Part shown: positions 21,561 through 33,074 of the stretch, one piece after another
How the letters are laid out: each line of letters begins with the position of its first letter
Position numbering within the stretch: the stretch's first letter is position 1
From: Nyssa sinensis
Lineage: Eukaryota > Streptophyta > Magnoliopsida > Cornales > Nyssaceae
Length of the DNA stretch: 64,000 nt
Direction of reading: 5' to 3'
NCBI GenBank assembly: GCA_008638375.1
Contig: CM018031.1
Coordinates: 17,948,915 to 18,012,914 of the forward strand
Notes under the pieces: generated by a model
What the model saw: the letters and a program-made list of their open reading frames with translations, nothing else
Databases searched by the model: none
Told to the model about the DNA's origin: nothing
Program-made: the position numbers and the translations under genes

Positions 21561-24500
21561 TTACAACGATGCAATGAATTTTAAGATCAGATTCACCATC
21601 TGAGCATCATAATCAGGCCCTTCCATCTGGAAATGGCTAACTCCCTCAATAAGATGGGTTTCAACGCGGCCTGCTGCAGAACTCAGTTTGTTATTCAGCT
21701 GATTCACACTCGTAAACCCATCGCGAGTTCCCATGACAAAGAGTTTTGGTTTTGGCGATTGCAGGATGGCTTTCTGGTGTCTTCCAAAGAGGATTGAGGC
21801 CATCAGGCCGAAAGGGTACCCTAAACTCACATAGCCCACAACTTGTTCGACCTCATCAACTGCAGAGCCTGAAATAGGTGCACCTGTGCCAAAAAATAGA
21901 AAATGGAAAAATGGTAGGGGGGGGTGGATAGTTAGATCCCTTTATTTGTAAATGCAATTTCTATTCTATTATTTTTGAATTGTGAAAATGTCACTTTATT
22001 ACACTAAACAAACTTTACCAAGGCTCCATCATTGCAATAGAAATAAAACCTGAGAAAATACCAAGAAAGCAACAAAAGCGACCATACCTCTCTGATGCTG
22101 CACTTTGTTTCGCGATGTCGTCAAGGCTCAGATGATTCCTTCAGATAAGTCTCGGATACAAACAAAGTCAGTATCACCGGGGAGTGCTCCGGTGAAAACC
22201 ACTCCGATGATTCAATTAGAGAAGATAAAATATCTCTTTAGAACACTGAAGTTCCTTTTCTTTGTTTTTTAGAGAGAAAATCATACTTTCTACATACCTC
22301 ATCTCCTCTATTTATAAGTTGATGTGAGTTGTCCATGTAATGCCACGCGGTGGATTGCTTTATCATAATTACAGGCAGTCATAGTTGCCACCTGCCATGC
22401 TATTGTGCATGGCTAGAAACTTTTCCTGCCGTCCTGTAAGACTAGGGTATGATGTATGTCAGAAGACGGTTGCTTTGTCATAATGACTCGCGTCATCTTT
22501 TTTGTCCCTATTTGTACCAATGCTACGAGGTCGGTAGACCGAGGTTAAAGAGAGGATGGTCAGGTCAACATAAAAGAGATATTCGAATAAACACAGACCC
22601 AAGCTCTAAATACTTACTCTTCGAAACCGGTATGCCGAGGAAAAATACTTGTATGATTTTCGTAATCTTCTCGTTCCCATCCTCCCCCTACAAAAAAGTA
22701 CCATTTCTTCCATGTCTTATTGGAAGAAGGTACCGAAGTCAGAGGTCTATACCTCTGATCAAAAGATATGTAATAGAGTTCCTCGGGAACTCAGATATTT
22801 CATATCCATTTGACTTCGGATAAGGGTCAGATCTACCTGAATCCCATTAAGATGACCTAAAACTATGAAAGCTAAGAGCTACCTCCAACTGTTCACGTTC
22901 AGTTCGGCAGGACAGATATTGAACCATGTAAAGAATTCTACAAATAGGGGGTGGAGAGGAAAACGTACACCTAAATCGAACCATTCTATATAGGCACAAA
23001 TCTCACCCCGCTTAATGTCGGAAGGGCGGTCCGAAGACTTAGGAACCCTACAATACACATTTTTTGGGAAATTATATCGTTTCCTAATGGCCCTTAAAAT
23101 TTCCTTCGTCATAGCACTTTCTCCTTCTTCTCTCTGGGACATGCTAACTTCTTTATCACTAGACCCCAAAACAGAGTCAAAAGAAGAAGATAACGAAGAA
23201 GGAGAAGAAGATGAAGGACCGATCCTTACCAATGGTGTCTGATTCAACCCTTAATTTCCCCTCTGTCGGAACTAGACATGAGTGACAGACGAGTTTGGCC
23301 AAAAATGGATAAATAGAAAAGTCGAAGGAAGGTGAAACAGAAACAAAACAAAGGGGAACTTGAAATTACCAGACAAAGGAGTCTAAAAAACTTAAGTTGC
23401 AGTGGCCGGAAAATCCTCTGATACTTGCCTGAAATCGCACTGCTTGCTCAAATGAACATTCCACTATCTCTGAGAATATGCAAAGCATCGATTTCGAACA
23501 TCCTCCTTCACTATTTATAAGAAATTATCATTTAATGCCTAGAAGAAATAAACATGTCTCGAGAAAACCTACAAACAGTTTAAAATAATAATGGTCCCAG
23601 TCCTCGAAGCGTTAGCCCACGAAGTAATTAATGTGGAGGCTGCCATCCCATCGGGGTACGGAACCACACATCAAAAGTAATAAAGGCACGTCACCCTTCA
23701 ACTCAAACCTTAACCCAAGTTCTGTACGCATGCTCAGAACTAGGGCTTGGGGGGGAGTAGCTGATACTCCAAAAAATATCAGATAAGTTAATATGTAACA
23801 TGTGTCTAGGATAAATGCGTGTACCAACATAATATTAGTAAAGGACACCGAGGATTTGTAACTCACTTGGTATACCGACCTCCTCTCTTTAACCTCAATC
23901 TACCGACCTCGTAGCAATGGTACAAATAGGGACAAAAAAGATGACGCGAGTCATTATGACAAAGCAACCGCCTTCTAACATACATCATACCCTAGTCTTA
24001 CGGGACGGCAGGAAAGGTTTCTAGCCATGCACAATAGCATGGCAGGTGGTAACTATGACGCCTGTAATTATGATAAAGCAATCCACCGCTTGGCATTACA
24101 TGGACAACTCACATCAGCTTATAAATAGAGGAGATGAGGTATGTAGAAAGTATGATTTTCTCTCTAAAAAACAAAGAAAAAGAACTTCAGTGTTCTAAAG
24201 AGATATTTTATCTTCTCTAATTGAATCATCGGAGTGGCTTTCACCGGAGCACTCCCCGGTGATACTGACTTTGTTTGTATCCAGGACTTATTTGAAGGAA
24301 TCATCTGAGCCTTGACGACATCGCGAAACAAAGTGCAGCATCAGTTGGCGCCGTCTGTGGGAATATGTTAGGCCACGTCCAGCTTCTCACGCTCCAACCA
24401 GTTCCAACTGGGGGGAGCAGCTGTTGTGCCATTTAGTCCCACATCGGAAAGGAGTTGGGAACTCTTGTCGCTTATAAGCACAAGATAACCTTTCCCTTGC

Positions 24501-27500
24501 ATGAGGCCTTTTCCTGGGTAAAAGCCCAGGAGGAACAAAACCGTGCGAGGCGGGCAGCCGTGGCCAGATCCAGAACCCGAAAGGGGCGGGCTGTTACGGC
24601 CAGATCCAGAATCCAAAGCGGACAATATCATGCACGAGGGGCCACAGTGTGCGGGTCAAAAATGTGCAACATCACTCTCCACTACCAAACTCTCCCATGT
24701 GATGATTATTTAGGAACAACAGATTTTATCTCTAAGAGAGTCATTTTAGTTGTAATCCAAGTACTTACCAAAAAATAAAATAGTTGTGATCCAAGTACTT
24801 ATAAAAAAGAATTAGTTGTGATCCAAGCAAGAATAATGCAAGTTGCTTAAAACAACTAGATGACTACAAAAACATATGAAGTCTAGCAAATGTACAGGAG
24901 GAGAAAAGAAAATTCATAATTCACATAAAGGGGAACCAAAAGAAGAAAAAAAGTAAGCACACTTCATTTTGCTTCTAAGAACTTAACACTCCTTATATTC
25001 ATGCACTTGAGTAAATTTCTTCACAGAATAGGTTGATAGAAGTGGACTATAATTCAGAGAAAACTACTTATTTGAAGAGATTACCACTCACATCTAGTCA
25101 CTCTTAAAAGTAATTGATACCCACTATGTTATAAGAGAAGCATCATATAATTTTACAACCACACCTTCCAATTATTACTAAGTTTGTCTCCTATTATTTT
25201 ACCAGAATTCTCGGCATGCAGTAATGTCAACAAAATAAATAATTTCTCTTTTATCACAACGAACATAGATATCCTTGGATGTATCCAGTGTTCTTGTAGA
25301 AGTGTAGTAGTCTGGTGAAATTCATGAGCCATGACTACTTGCAGATATGATAAAGTTCATATTCATTTAGTACATCAGTGGATTACTTATACATAAAGAA
25401 CATAAGTGCATAATCTCCCATTATTTCTAATTTTTCAGAATATTGGTGCAGAAACATTTAGTAAACATCAGATATGACTTCCTAGGTAGTAATACTGGCT
25501 ATTGATAACTAAATGGATAATTCAGTTGCAATAACACCAATGTAAATGAATTACTAAACATGTTGGAGCACATGATCTACTCAAAATCAGAACGGCTTGT
25601 CTATATCAGGCAATAACGATTTACCAATATGAATCCCAAGAATTTATTGTCCTCGCAACTTCAATTTCCAATTCAGGCTGTTTGTCTTCAATTGCCTGAC
25701 AAAATATCCCAGGAAATTTATCAAAACCTTCCCGTTTGAGATGTGATGTCCACATTATCTCTAGACTAGAAATAATATGATTTGTAGTAGCTTTCAATTC
25801 TTTTGCTTCACGATTCCTGATGTTCAAGTTTAATTATCCTGAGACCACTAACATTTCCTCTTTTATCATCCAATCCTACAGTAATTGGTAAGCCACTCTG
25901 TCAAAACATCGGATCTGGAGTACTGAAGCACACAGCACAGGATATTCAACTAAAGGTCCAAAACTTCTACACCAAATTCATTTGATCTCAACATTAAACT
26001 TTAGTGTACATGGTTCTATAAATTTAAACATTACAAGTACCAGATTCTCATCCTGTAACAGGTCATAATGACTGTTACAGCATTGTAACAGCCAATGTGG
26101 CTCCAAGTTTGCTCTCGCTGATAACAAAACCCATTGACATAAATATGTAGTAGTGCTATTTAATGGTATCAATTGATTTTTAGAACCGTGATCACATTTG
26201 GTACACTCAAAGAGAGCAATTCTGGAGGAGTTCCAAGAACTCCCCTTGCTCTCATGTTGCTATAGCAATCACTGCTGAAGCAATCCAAATATGGGATTAG
26301 GTGGCGGCATATGGACAGAAAGCCGTTTTCTAGAATAAATAGAAGTATCCCATGGAATAAAGTCATTAAAAAAGTGGGAGCACATGATCCACTTAGAACA
26401 GATCTAATCATCTAACCATATAAGCAATCTAATATTTGAAAATTTTAATATCCAGAATACTAGAATAGCAACTTGATTCCTATGTTCAACTGCACATATT
26501 CAAAACATAAGCATTGCTTGAGATGCAAAATATAGACCTCCTTGACATCACCAGTATACTTGACAAACATAAGATTCCCAAGAACCCCCCCAACAACTTT
26601 GACCTACCAAAATGTATTAGATTCCTATGATTAGAGCGACTGCTACATCTTAATTTGGAGTAAGTTTTCAGTTTATAGGTAGGCTTCCTAGAGACTATAG
26701 TTTTTAGTTAATCAGTTTTCCCGAGTTTAAAACCCATCACAACTGTATGATAATCTTATTGAAGGACACATAGTTAATAATGTCTAATGTTGAGTTCACT
26801 CATAGGAGTTTGAATAATGCAGAGAAATGACACTTCCAAGTCGTTATATTTTTTACACTAGAGATTGATCGAAAACATGTTGTCTGCTCTGGAATTCGAG
26901 GATAAAGTGGCTGCAATAACACTTGTACATAAAAATGAACGATCGTCATGTAGAAGCATATGATCCACTAAAACTGATGTTGGTTTTCACTTAAACCATA
27001 CCATAAAGATTTTTTTTTAATTAAAATAAAATAAATCCACCAAAACTCATGTTGGTTTGCACTTATCCCATACGATAAAGATTAATGAAATTCTGGTAAT
27101 TCAATTTTTTTTAATCCAAAGCTCTCCTAAAAATTCTACAAAAGAATCTATATATGTAGGATTAGCCTTTTTCACCCAAAAATACAACATCTTTAAAAAT
27201 GTATTCTTAAAGCAAAAAGTAGCTTGTTTCAATCCTTCAAATATTCTTCAGTTTCTTTACTTCCATTGGCACCAAGCTAGACAAAGAGGAGCCATCCTCC
27301 ATGTTGTCCGAATATCTTTCCTTGCCCCTTTACATCTCTAACTCCAAAGCATATCCCGAAAAGATGCCAGCAAAACCCAACTACACCCGAAAAAGGATAA
27401 TATCAAACATATTTTCCAAATCAATCCATTCAATTCTAAACTCTGACAAATCATCACTAAAATTTTTGCAAAACATTCCTATTATGAGGTCATATTGTCT

Positions 27501-28905
27501 CCAAAATGGAAACAAACTTATAGTATATCTCTCTAACTTACCATGTGAAATCCCCAGGCTCTGAGTTTACAGTTTACAGCTTCATTAGACATCAAAGTCC
27601 TCCAAAACAATTTTCCCGATGGACAAGACCAACAAAATTTTCATATTATCATCAAGTCCTAAAATGATTGATTGCTACATCACTCTCTGGAACCATCTGA
27701 TGGACGGCTTTTCATAATATCAGCAAAAGAACTAGGATGACTCCACCTTAATCAAGTTTAAAGCTGGAGTTGTGAAGTATGTAAGCTGGAGTCTTAGTGA
27801 AATTACATCTTACTTATAGAGGAAAAAAAAAGGAAGAAGCTGGAGTTGTGAAGCACATTAGCACCACACATTCACCCAAACTTCTAGTACCAGATCATTT
27901 GATCAAGAAATCAATTTTGATACCATCAAATCTGAAAAAAGAAACAAAATTTGACAAAACCCCAAATGAGAGAAGGATGCTCCAATCAGCCAGAAGGGGA
28001 TAGTTGCACCTACTTGCAAGTAGCCTTTTCACTAAACTCCAAATTTCAATATGATAGCACTATGGAATTTTATGAGAAAATTCCTCTGACAAAAACAAAT
28101 ACCCCTGCACGGGAGGGCCAACATACACCTACAGTTAGAAGCAGTCAACCTTCCTAGACATCAAAAGCCCACAAAGTCTTATAACTTCTATGTTCATATG
28201 ACATTTCTTACATCCGAGTCGTCATTCATAAATTTTAAAAAAAAAAATCAAACAAGCTACATAACTAGTCCACTAATCAGAAAGTTTTCCTCATCCGAAG
28301 TAAATAATAAATAATTGATCCATAAACAAATGAAATAAATCTTAAAATCTTTAACCTGTATCGAAAAATTTAGTGATGTCCCTGATATAATACAAATTTT
28401 AATATATTGATGCAAGAAAAGATATTGGCTAGGGATAAACCTCATGCTATAAAATCTTTCATGAAAATTGAATCAAACATTAACAATTACCTTCTTCTCA
28501 CCAAGTACATTTCTTGAACCCTAAGAATTGGAACAAGTTATGCAAGAAAATAATACCTGCGGAAGAACCCACCAACAAAATCCTATCAGCAGATAGATTC
28601 TCACAAACCCATTTGCAAACAGCAACCACATCTTTGATTTCTTGAAACCCAGTAAGTGATGCCCTTCCTGTTGATTTCCCAGCCCCTCTCATATCAAAGG
28701 TTACAGCCCTGTAACCTTCACTTGCCAACCCACTTGCAATCCCTTTCAGGAGGCCTTGACAACCACCCAAGACTGAGTATGGATGGACTAAAACAATAAC
28801 CAGATTGTCCTTGATCTCTTCTTTTGATTTGAATATTCTTGTATGGAGCTTGATTCCATCACTGGTTTCAACTGGGCAAGACTCGACTGTAAAGTTTGAA
28901 GACAT
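21561..28905 (-). CDS. Alpha/beta hydrolase superfamily protein, 2 exons, 223 aa
   Basis: Exon 1 is 28557-28905 and exon 2 is 21561-21883, together 672 nt in frame (349 + 323). The donor is TCCGCAG|GTATTA and the acceptor is GGCACAG|GTGCAC. The protein has an alpha/beta hydrolase fold. A DGIKLHTRIF strand is near residue 17 and VLVHPYSVLGG near 38-48 (oxyanion HP motif). VTFDMRGAGKSTG is at 68-80 and the nucleophile elbow GSSAG at 113-117 has Ser115. The likely acid is Asp171 in MGTRDGFTS and the likely base is His200 in GVSHFQMEGP. The triad looks complete. There is no signal peptide, so it is probably cytosolic. The substrate is unknown; plant homologues are annotated only as alpha/beta hydrolases of about this length. 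The 6673-bp phase-1 intron splits the codon for the last Gly of GSSAG and is loaded with transposons. Confidence 0.9.
22093..22679 (-). mobile_element. Ty3/gypsy LTR, minus orientation, in the hydrolase intron
   Basis: Read on the minus strand this begins TGGGAACGAG after a polypurine tract (AGGGGGAGGA, 22680-22690) and ends GTGCAGCATCA at 22093. About 460 bp (22093-22550) is near-identical by eye to the plus-oriented LTR at 23762-24343. The first 120 bp or so of the two LTRs are unrelated. It contains a TATA-like TTATAAATAGAGG on the minus strand, so its promoter would read in the same direction as the host gene. Confidence 0.75.
22879..23247 (-). CDS. Antisense ORF of a gypsy element (putative gypsy-type transposon domain)
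   Basis: The ORF encodes 122 aa. The N-terminal third is Ser/Glu-rich (SSSSPSSLSSS). The C-terminal part GEICAYIEWFDLGVRFPLHP, then FVEFFTWFNICPAELNVNSW, matches the conserved start of the plant 'putative gypsy type transposon' (Transposase_28-like) domain. In Tat-type elements such a gene often lies antisense between pol and the 3' LTR. Here it is antisense to the LTR at 23762-24343. It ends at a TAG straight after NSWR, where homologues continue, so it is truncated, unless AG|GTAGC is a splice donor. Function is unknown. Confidence 0.6.
   Translation of the reverse strand: MNQTPLVRIGPSSSSPSSLSSSFDSVLGSSDKEVSMSQREEGESAMTKEILRAIRKRYNFPKNVYCRVPKSSDRPSDIKRGEICAYIEWFDLGVRFPLHPLFVEFFTWFNICPAELNVNSWR
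23742..23760 (+). other. Polypurine tract before the plus-oriented LTR
   Basis: GGGCTTGGGGGGGAGTAG directly precedes the LTR start CTGATACTCC. It is the plus-strand primer site of a gypsy element and marks the LTR as a 3' LTR. Confidence 0.65.
23762..24343 (+). mobile_element. Ty3/gypsy LTR, plus orientation, in the hydrolase intron
   Basis: The 582-bp LTR runs from TGATACTCC to GTGCAGCATCA, with TG...CA ends. It has a polypurine tract on its left and a primer-binding site on its right, and a TATA-like TTATAAATAGAGG at about 24119. Its promoter would transcribe rightward, antisense to the hydrolase gene. Positions 23885-24343 are an inverted copy of 22093-22550. Confidence 0.8.
24345..24362 (+). 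other. Retrotransposon primer-binding site
   Basis: TTGGCGCCGTCTGTGGGA, one base after the LTR end, is the usual primer-binding sequence of many plant gypsy elements. Its presence after an LTR that also follows a polypurine tract is unusual. Confidence 0.75.
24367..24745. mobile_element. TRIM-like LTR fragment
   Basis: The phrases TAGTCCCACATCGGAAAGGAG (near 24435), a CAAAACC/AAAGGGGCGGGCTGTTACGG segment and AAAGCGGACAATATCATGC (near 24615) are typical of TRIM-type terminal repeats in many plants. The segment is much more GC-rich than the surrounding intron. A TGTTAGG at 24366 could be the left end; the right end is not resolved. A plus-strand open frame here is not a gene. Confidence 0.5.
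24746..27080. other. Intronic DNA of the hydrolase gene, unclassified
   Basis: No exon and no bounded element is seen. Three degenerate copies of a phrase near GAGCACATGATCCACT lie at about 25566, 26371 and 26949, each preceded by partly similar sequence. This suggests an old internal duplication or a decayed repeat. Confidence 0.35.
27090..27310 (-). mobile_element. L1-type LINE ORF2 C-terminal fragment (dead)
   Basis: Minus-strand translation gives MAPLCLAWCQWK, IFEGLKQATFCFKNTF, LYFWVKKANPTYIDSFVEFLGEL. This is the tail of plant L1-type ORF2, related to the tail at 1980-2163. It is short and 5'-truncated. It lies in the same orientation as the host gene, inside its intron. Confidence 0.65.
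27311..28556. other. Intronic DNA of the hydrolase gene near exon 1
   Basis: No coding segment is seen. The phrase AAGCTGGAGTTGTGAAG occurs twice (about 27763 and 27837). The intron donor is at 28555-28556 on the minus strand. Confidence 0.35.
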
Positions 28906-31169
28906 CGAAAAAGAGAGAAGGGAGGTCTACTGTTGGCTGGACAGCCTCAACAAACATAAATAAGCGAGACTTGGGTCACAGAAAGTTCGGTGGCAGGTTG
29001 TTTTAATGGTTGAAGAAATTTGGTGGTGGCTGACTGGCTGAGGAACTCGGGAGTTAGTATTAATGGCCTGTTTGCTCATTACTGTCTTTCATCCTCTCTG
29101 TTGCGGAGCACACTTATCTAGCTAATCACTCAATCCAAACCGTCAATGGTGTAGATCCAATTCTTGATTGGCCCAAAAAGAGTTGTTTTTTTTTTTTTGA
29201 ATAAAAAATATGGATAGAGCTTATCGAAGTTAATACAATCTTCCTATAAAAGGAATCTTATCACTCCAAGTCATTAAAATCGTCGGGGTCTTGGATGATT
29301 TCATTTTACTCTATTTGTATAATTTTGATATAATTATATGTGTATATATATATATATATTATTTAGGTAAGCATGATAAGAGTTCTAAATATAATATAAT
29401 TAAGTTGGTTTAGTCCATTCTTGTTCGTTTGATTATAAATAAATTATATAATTCTTGTTTGTTGAGCTTTCATTTAATTTTATTATACTTGAGTTTATCT
29501 GTTTCTTTGGTTGATGTGAGCAGTAACCAATAGAATTGCATGTTCCATTTTAAAGGAAAGAGTAGAATTCAAAATAGTGAGAATTTAAATCATCCATTTT
29601 AATAAATAGTCAGCCTTTTTAAAACAAATAATTATTATATTTTTTTTATCTTCATCCAAATTCTTAGAATTAAAGTTTTTAATGTCATTCATGCCGTTTA
29701 AGAAAGTTTGTCTATCTCATATAGAAAGATTCAATTTTTTATACACACTTCTGATTCAAATCACTCTACACATACAATTCTTAGGATTTCTTTCTCTACA
29801 TCGTTTGTATCAACAAAAAAAACCTTAATGCATGTTCTTTATTTGTTATTTCTGTGATTCATGTAATTTTTTAATTAATTTTCAAATTCATATTTTTTAA
29901 AAACGTTTTTATAAAAGATATTTTTGAATTAATATTTTCAATAAAAACATCTTTTGAAAAAAAGTATCTCTTCAAAAAAAACATTTTTGGTAGATAACTT
30001 CTAAATGATGAAAGATTTGTTACTAATTAAGGTTTCATATTTTAAGTTAAAATGAGTTTTTTAAAAAAACTATTCTTTTCAAAATATGCATTTGGATAAA
30101 AAATTTTAATGTAAAGACACTTTTTCAAAATACGCTTCTAAAAATTATATGAATTTGATAATTAACTAAACTTTTATACTGAGGGCCTGTTTGGGAAATG
30201 TTAGAACCGATTCTGTAAAATATAGATGAACTGATTTTAAATTTTTTACTATTTGATAAATACATTTTAACTTGTATATTAATTTGTATTTGATCCTAAA
30301 ATATATTTAAAACTTAAACAAAATCGGACTAGAAAATAATTGTTATTCTTAAAAACCAGAAAACATAATAAGAGTGTTTCTGACTTGATCCAATTTGAAA
30401 AATACAAAAATAACAAAGTAAAATAAAACTTTGCAAAATTTCTCAAATTTGTTGATACATAAGGCAATTAATCTATTCAAAGTAGCCACAGCTAGCAGTA
30501 AACTATAAAATTATGTTTCATATTGCTCAAATAAAAAAAAAATTCAAATTAAGTCAAACAAAGAGGGGTTGCACCCTGTTCCATATTATTTTAATTTTTT
30601 TCGTAAAATAAAGCAAGCAATTATAAATTTCACTCACCCTATAATGCTTAAATTTATAAGATAATCTTCCATAATTTCTCTTTCTTCATGAAATTCTCAC
30701 TAGTGTTCTGTTCCACACTAGTATATTCTGCCAAAACAACTGGTATTGGTTGCATGGCTTCGTCACGTTGTCCAATTTTAAAAGTTTTTTTTTTTATTGA
30801 TGAATTTAAAAAATTTAGTTAAGCAATTGAAATTAGAAATAATAAAATTTAAAAAGTTTTATATGAATATATAAATAATTTTTTTTAAAAGGCCAAGTTT
30901 TATTTTATTAAAATATTTTTAAAAATTAATAATAAAAAATTCGGTATCGATTTTTTGTTAGGAAGCCACGCCCCTTTGTCACCCTTGGATCTCTCTCTCA
31001 TTTCTTGCTCCAGACAACTGTACCTTCTTCCTCTTACTTTTTCTTGGATTCAATTACACGAGGATAGCTTAGGAATAATCTGGGTGGGAAATGACTCTTG
31101 CTCCACCAAACAGAGCATATTTAGTAAGTTAATGACACGCGCCGTCCATTTCACGTCAATAAGGACTTA
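28906..31169. other. Hydrolase promoter region and AT-rich intergenic DNA
   Basis: The 5' UTR and promoter of the hydrolase should lie at about 28906-29100. Beyond that the DNA is very AT-rich, with an (AT)n run near 29342-29360 and a GGGCCTGTTTGGG phrase at about 30183 like the end of a MITE, but with no partner found. No gene is seen. Confidence 0.35.
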
Positions 31170-31783
31170 GAGGTCGTTTGGGAGAGCTTCGCAACCGGCA
31201 TCGTGAACGGATGACATGTTTGGCGGGTCGTTAGCGGCTCAAAAGCGCGAATCTTAGCGTTAGTAACGCTGTTGTGGCAACGCTGATATGAGCAGAGTCC
31301 ATCCAATAGGATTTTAAAAAAGTCAGAAAGTGGTTATTATTTGCGGTTCAGTGTCGCCATCCGTTCCTGACTTCGACCTTCACACATCCATTTTTCTCTC
31401 TCTTGTTCAGATCATCCAACTCATGTCAGCACTTTCTGAGCTAACATCCCATCAAGTTTAATATAATTATTAATTGAATATATTTTAAACTAAATTTATA
31501 TTTATTTGTTTTAATTTATTTTAAATTTTTTATTTAATTATTAAATTTCTTAACTTAATTTTATAATATTATACCAAAAAATAATCAATACTATTTAATA
31601 AATTATAAAAGATAAAATAGATTTTGATGCTTTAAAATCACTTCTAAATAATTTTAAACAAACACTCAATAAATCTTTTTTACCATCATAAGTTATTTTT
31701 ATTTAAACACTCAGAATTTATTTTACAAAAATTATTTTATCAAAATTTATTATCCATAATCTAGAGCTCTTCCAAACGAATTC
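31170..31783. mobile_element. MITE candidate, Tourist/Harbinger-like
   Basis: The left end GAGGTCGTTTGGGAGAGCT and the reverse complement of the right end, GAATTCGTTTGGAAGAGCT, agree at 16 of 19 positions. The flanks are TTA on the left and TTG on the right, close to the 3-bp TTA/TAA duplication of Tourist elements. It is 614 bp with no coding sequence. Confidence 0.45.
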
Positions 31784-33074
31784 TTGGTATAACAATCGAC
31801 TTTTAAAGAACTGTAATCTCGTTTGGAGAGTCTAATAAAATTGCATGTTTATAGGCAAGTTATATAAGATTTTATTTTGAACTATTTTTGTTATGTCAAA
31901 AGTATTTAATCATATTTAAATGGAAAGAGAGAGGGGTATTTGATATACGACACTATTTGACTTTAAATCAGTACAATGAACTTTTTTTTTATTCAAGTAC
32001 ATGTGACAATGTTATTTTATCACGTATATAATTATATGAGTATCATGTGATTATTTAATTTAGGTAATACTTCACTCTAAACTCGTTAGAAATAATCTTT
32101 TTATATTCAGATATGTGTCTTAATCATAATCTGTCACATATACAATGAATGCACATGTGTTTTTAATTAAAATTAAATAGTCACACGTGTTTTTAAAGTT
32201 TAATTTAATTTGAATTTTTTAATTAAAATTAAATAATCGCATGATATACATATGATTGTATATGAGGCATTAAAATTTTGATAGGTGTATATGCATTATA
32301 TAATGTGACATATTATAATTAATACATATATTAGAGTAAGAGAAGATTACTCACACTTAATTTGAAGTTAAATATTTCTTTGAATTTTAATTTCACTTTA
32401 AATTAGTATCAATTTAGAAATTGAGCTTTTAAATAGCCTTCTTCCATCAAATTTCAAAACTTTTTAACTAGTGTCATGTGAAAATGACAAGTAGGATCAA
32501 TGTCTTAATGTCTTATCATAGTTGGTCTCAGGGCCACTTCCAGGCAAAACAGGAATTCGAATAAATAAAAAATTTATAATCTAATTATAAGGGCTTAGCT
32601 CTGACTAATTATAGTTTTATTATATATTAAGACAATTTGTACCTAACAAAATAACAACTTAGTTTGTACTGTGAACTTTTTCCACGTAAAAATACAAAAA
32701 CTAGAACAAAAGAGGAGTTTGTCTTTTAAAGAAAGCAAAACCTTATCTCAAAGGGCTGTTATTTGATTGGATCTCTACAAAAGTACAGAACAAACTGCCA
32801 TCTCAAAGGGACTGCCTGCCACATCATTCTACAACATGCCCAACATATTCTCTACATTTTTTTTTTTTTGGGCTCTCTAGCTCCTCTGTTTCTTCTCTTC
32901 ACATTTTTTGTATCTTTGTTTTTGAACAAGATGTGATTGATCTCATCTAAGTTTGACAAAATTTTCTATATTTCTTCATGCAATTATGCAGATCACTCTC
33001 ATAATTAATGTAACCTAATTTAATCTAAAACCCATTAACGCTCCATAATTTACATCATACACAAATAACTATCA
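31784..33074. other. AT-rich intergenic DNA and 3' flank of the bromodomain gene
   Basis: A motif near TTTTTAATTAAAATTAAATA with a CACATGTG/CACACGTG neighbour recurs at 32150-32240. The last part before 33075 should contain the 3' UTR of the minus-strand bromodomain gene. No other gene is seen. Confidence 0.35.

Noticed and set aside
22093..24343. A DNA transposon with 460-bp terminal inverted repeats
   Set aside because: The arms have TG...CA ends, polypurine tracts, a TATA-like R start and a following PBS, so they are LTRs in opposite orientation rather than transposon termini.
24455..24778. 107-codon plus-strand frame rich in Arg and Ala
   Set aside because: It lies in a TRIM-like GC-rich fragment and is not a conserved protein.
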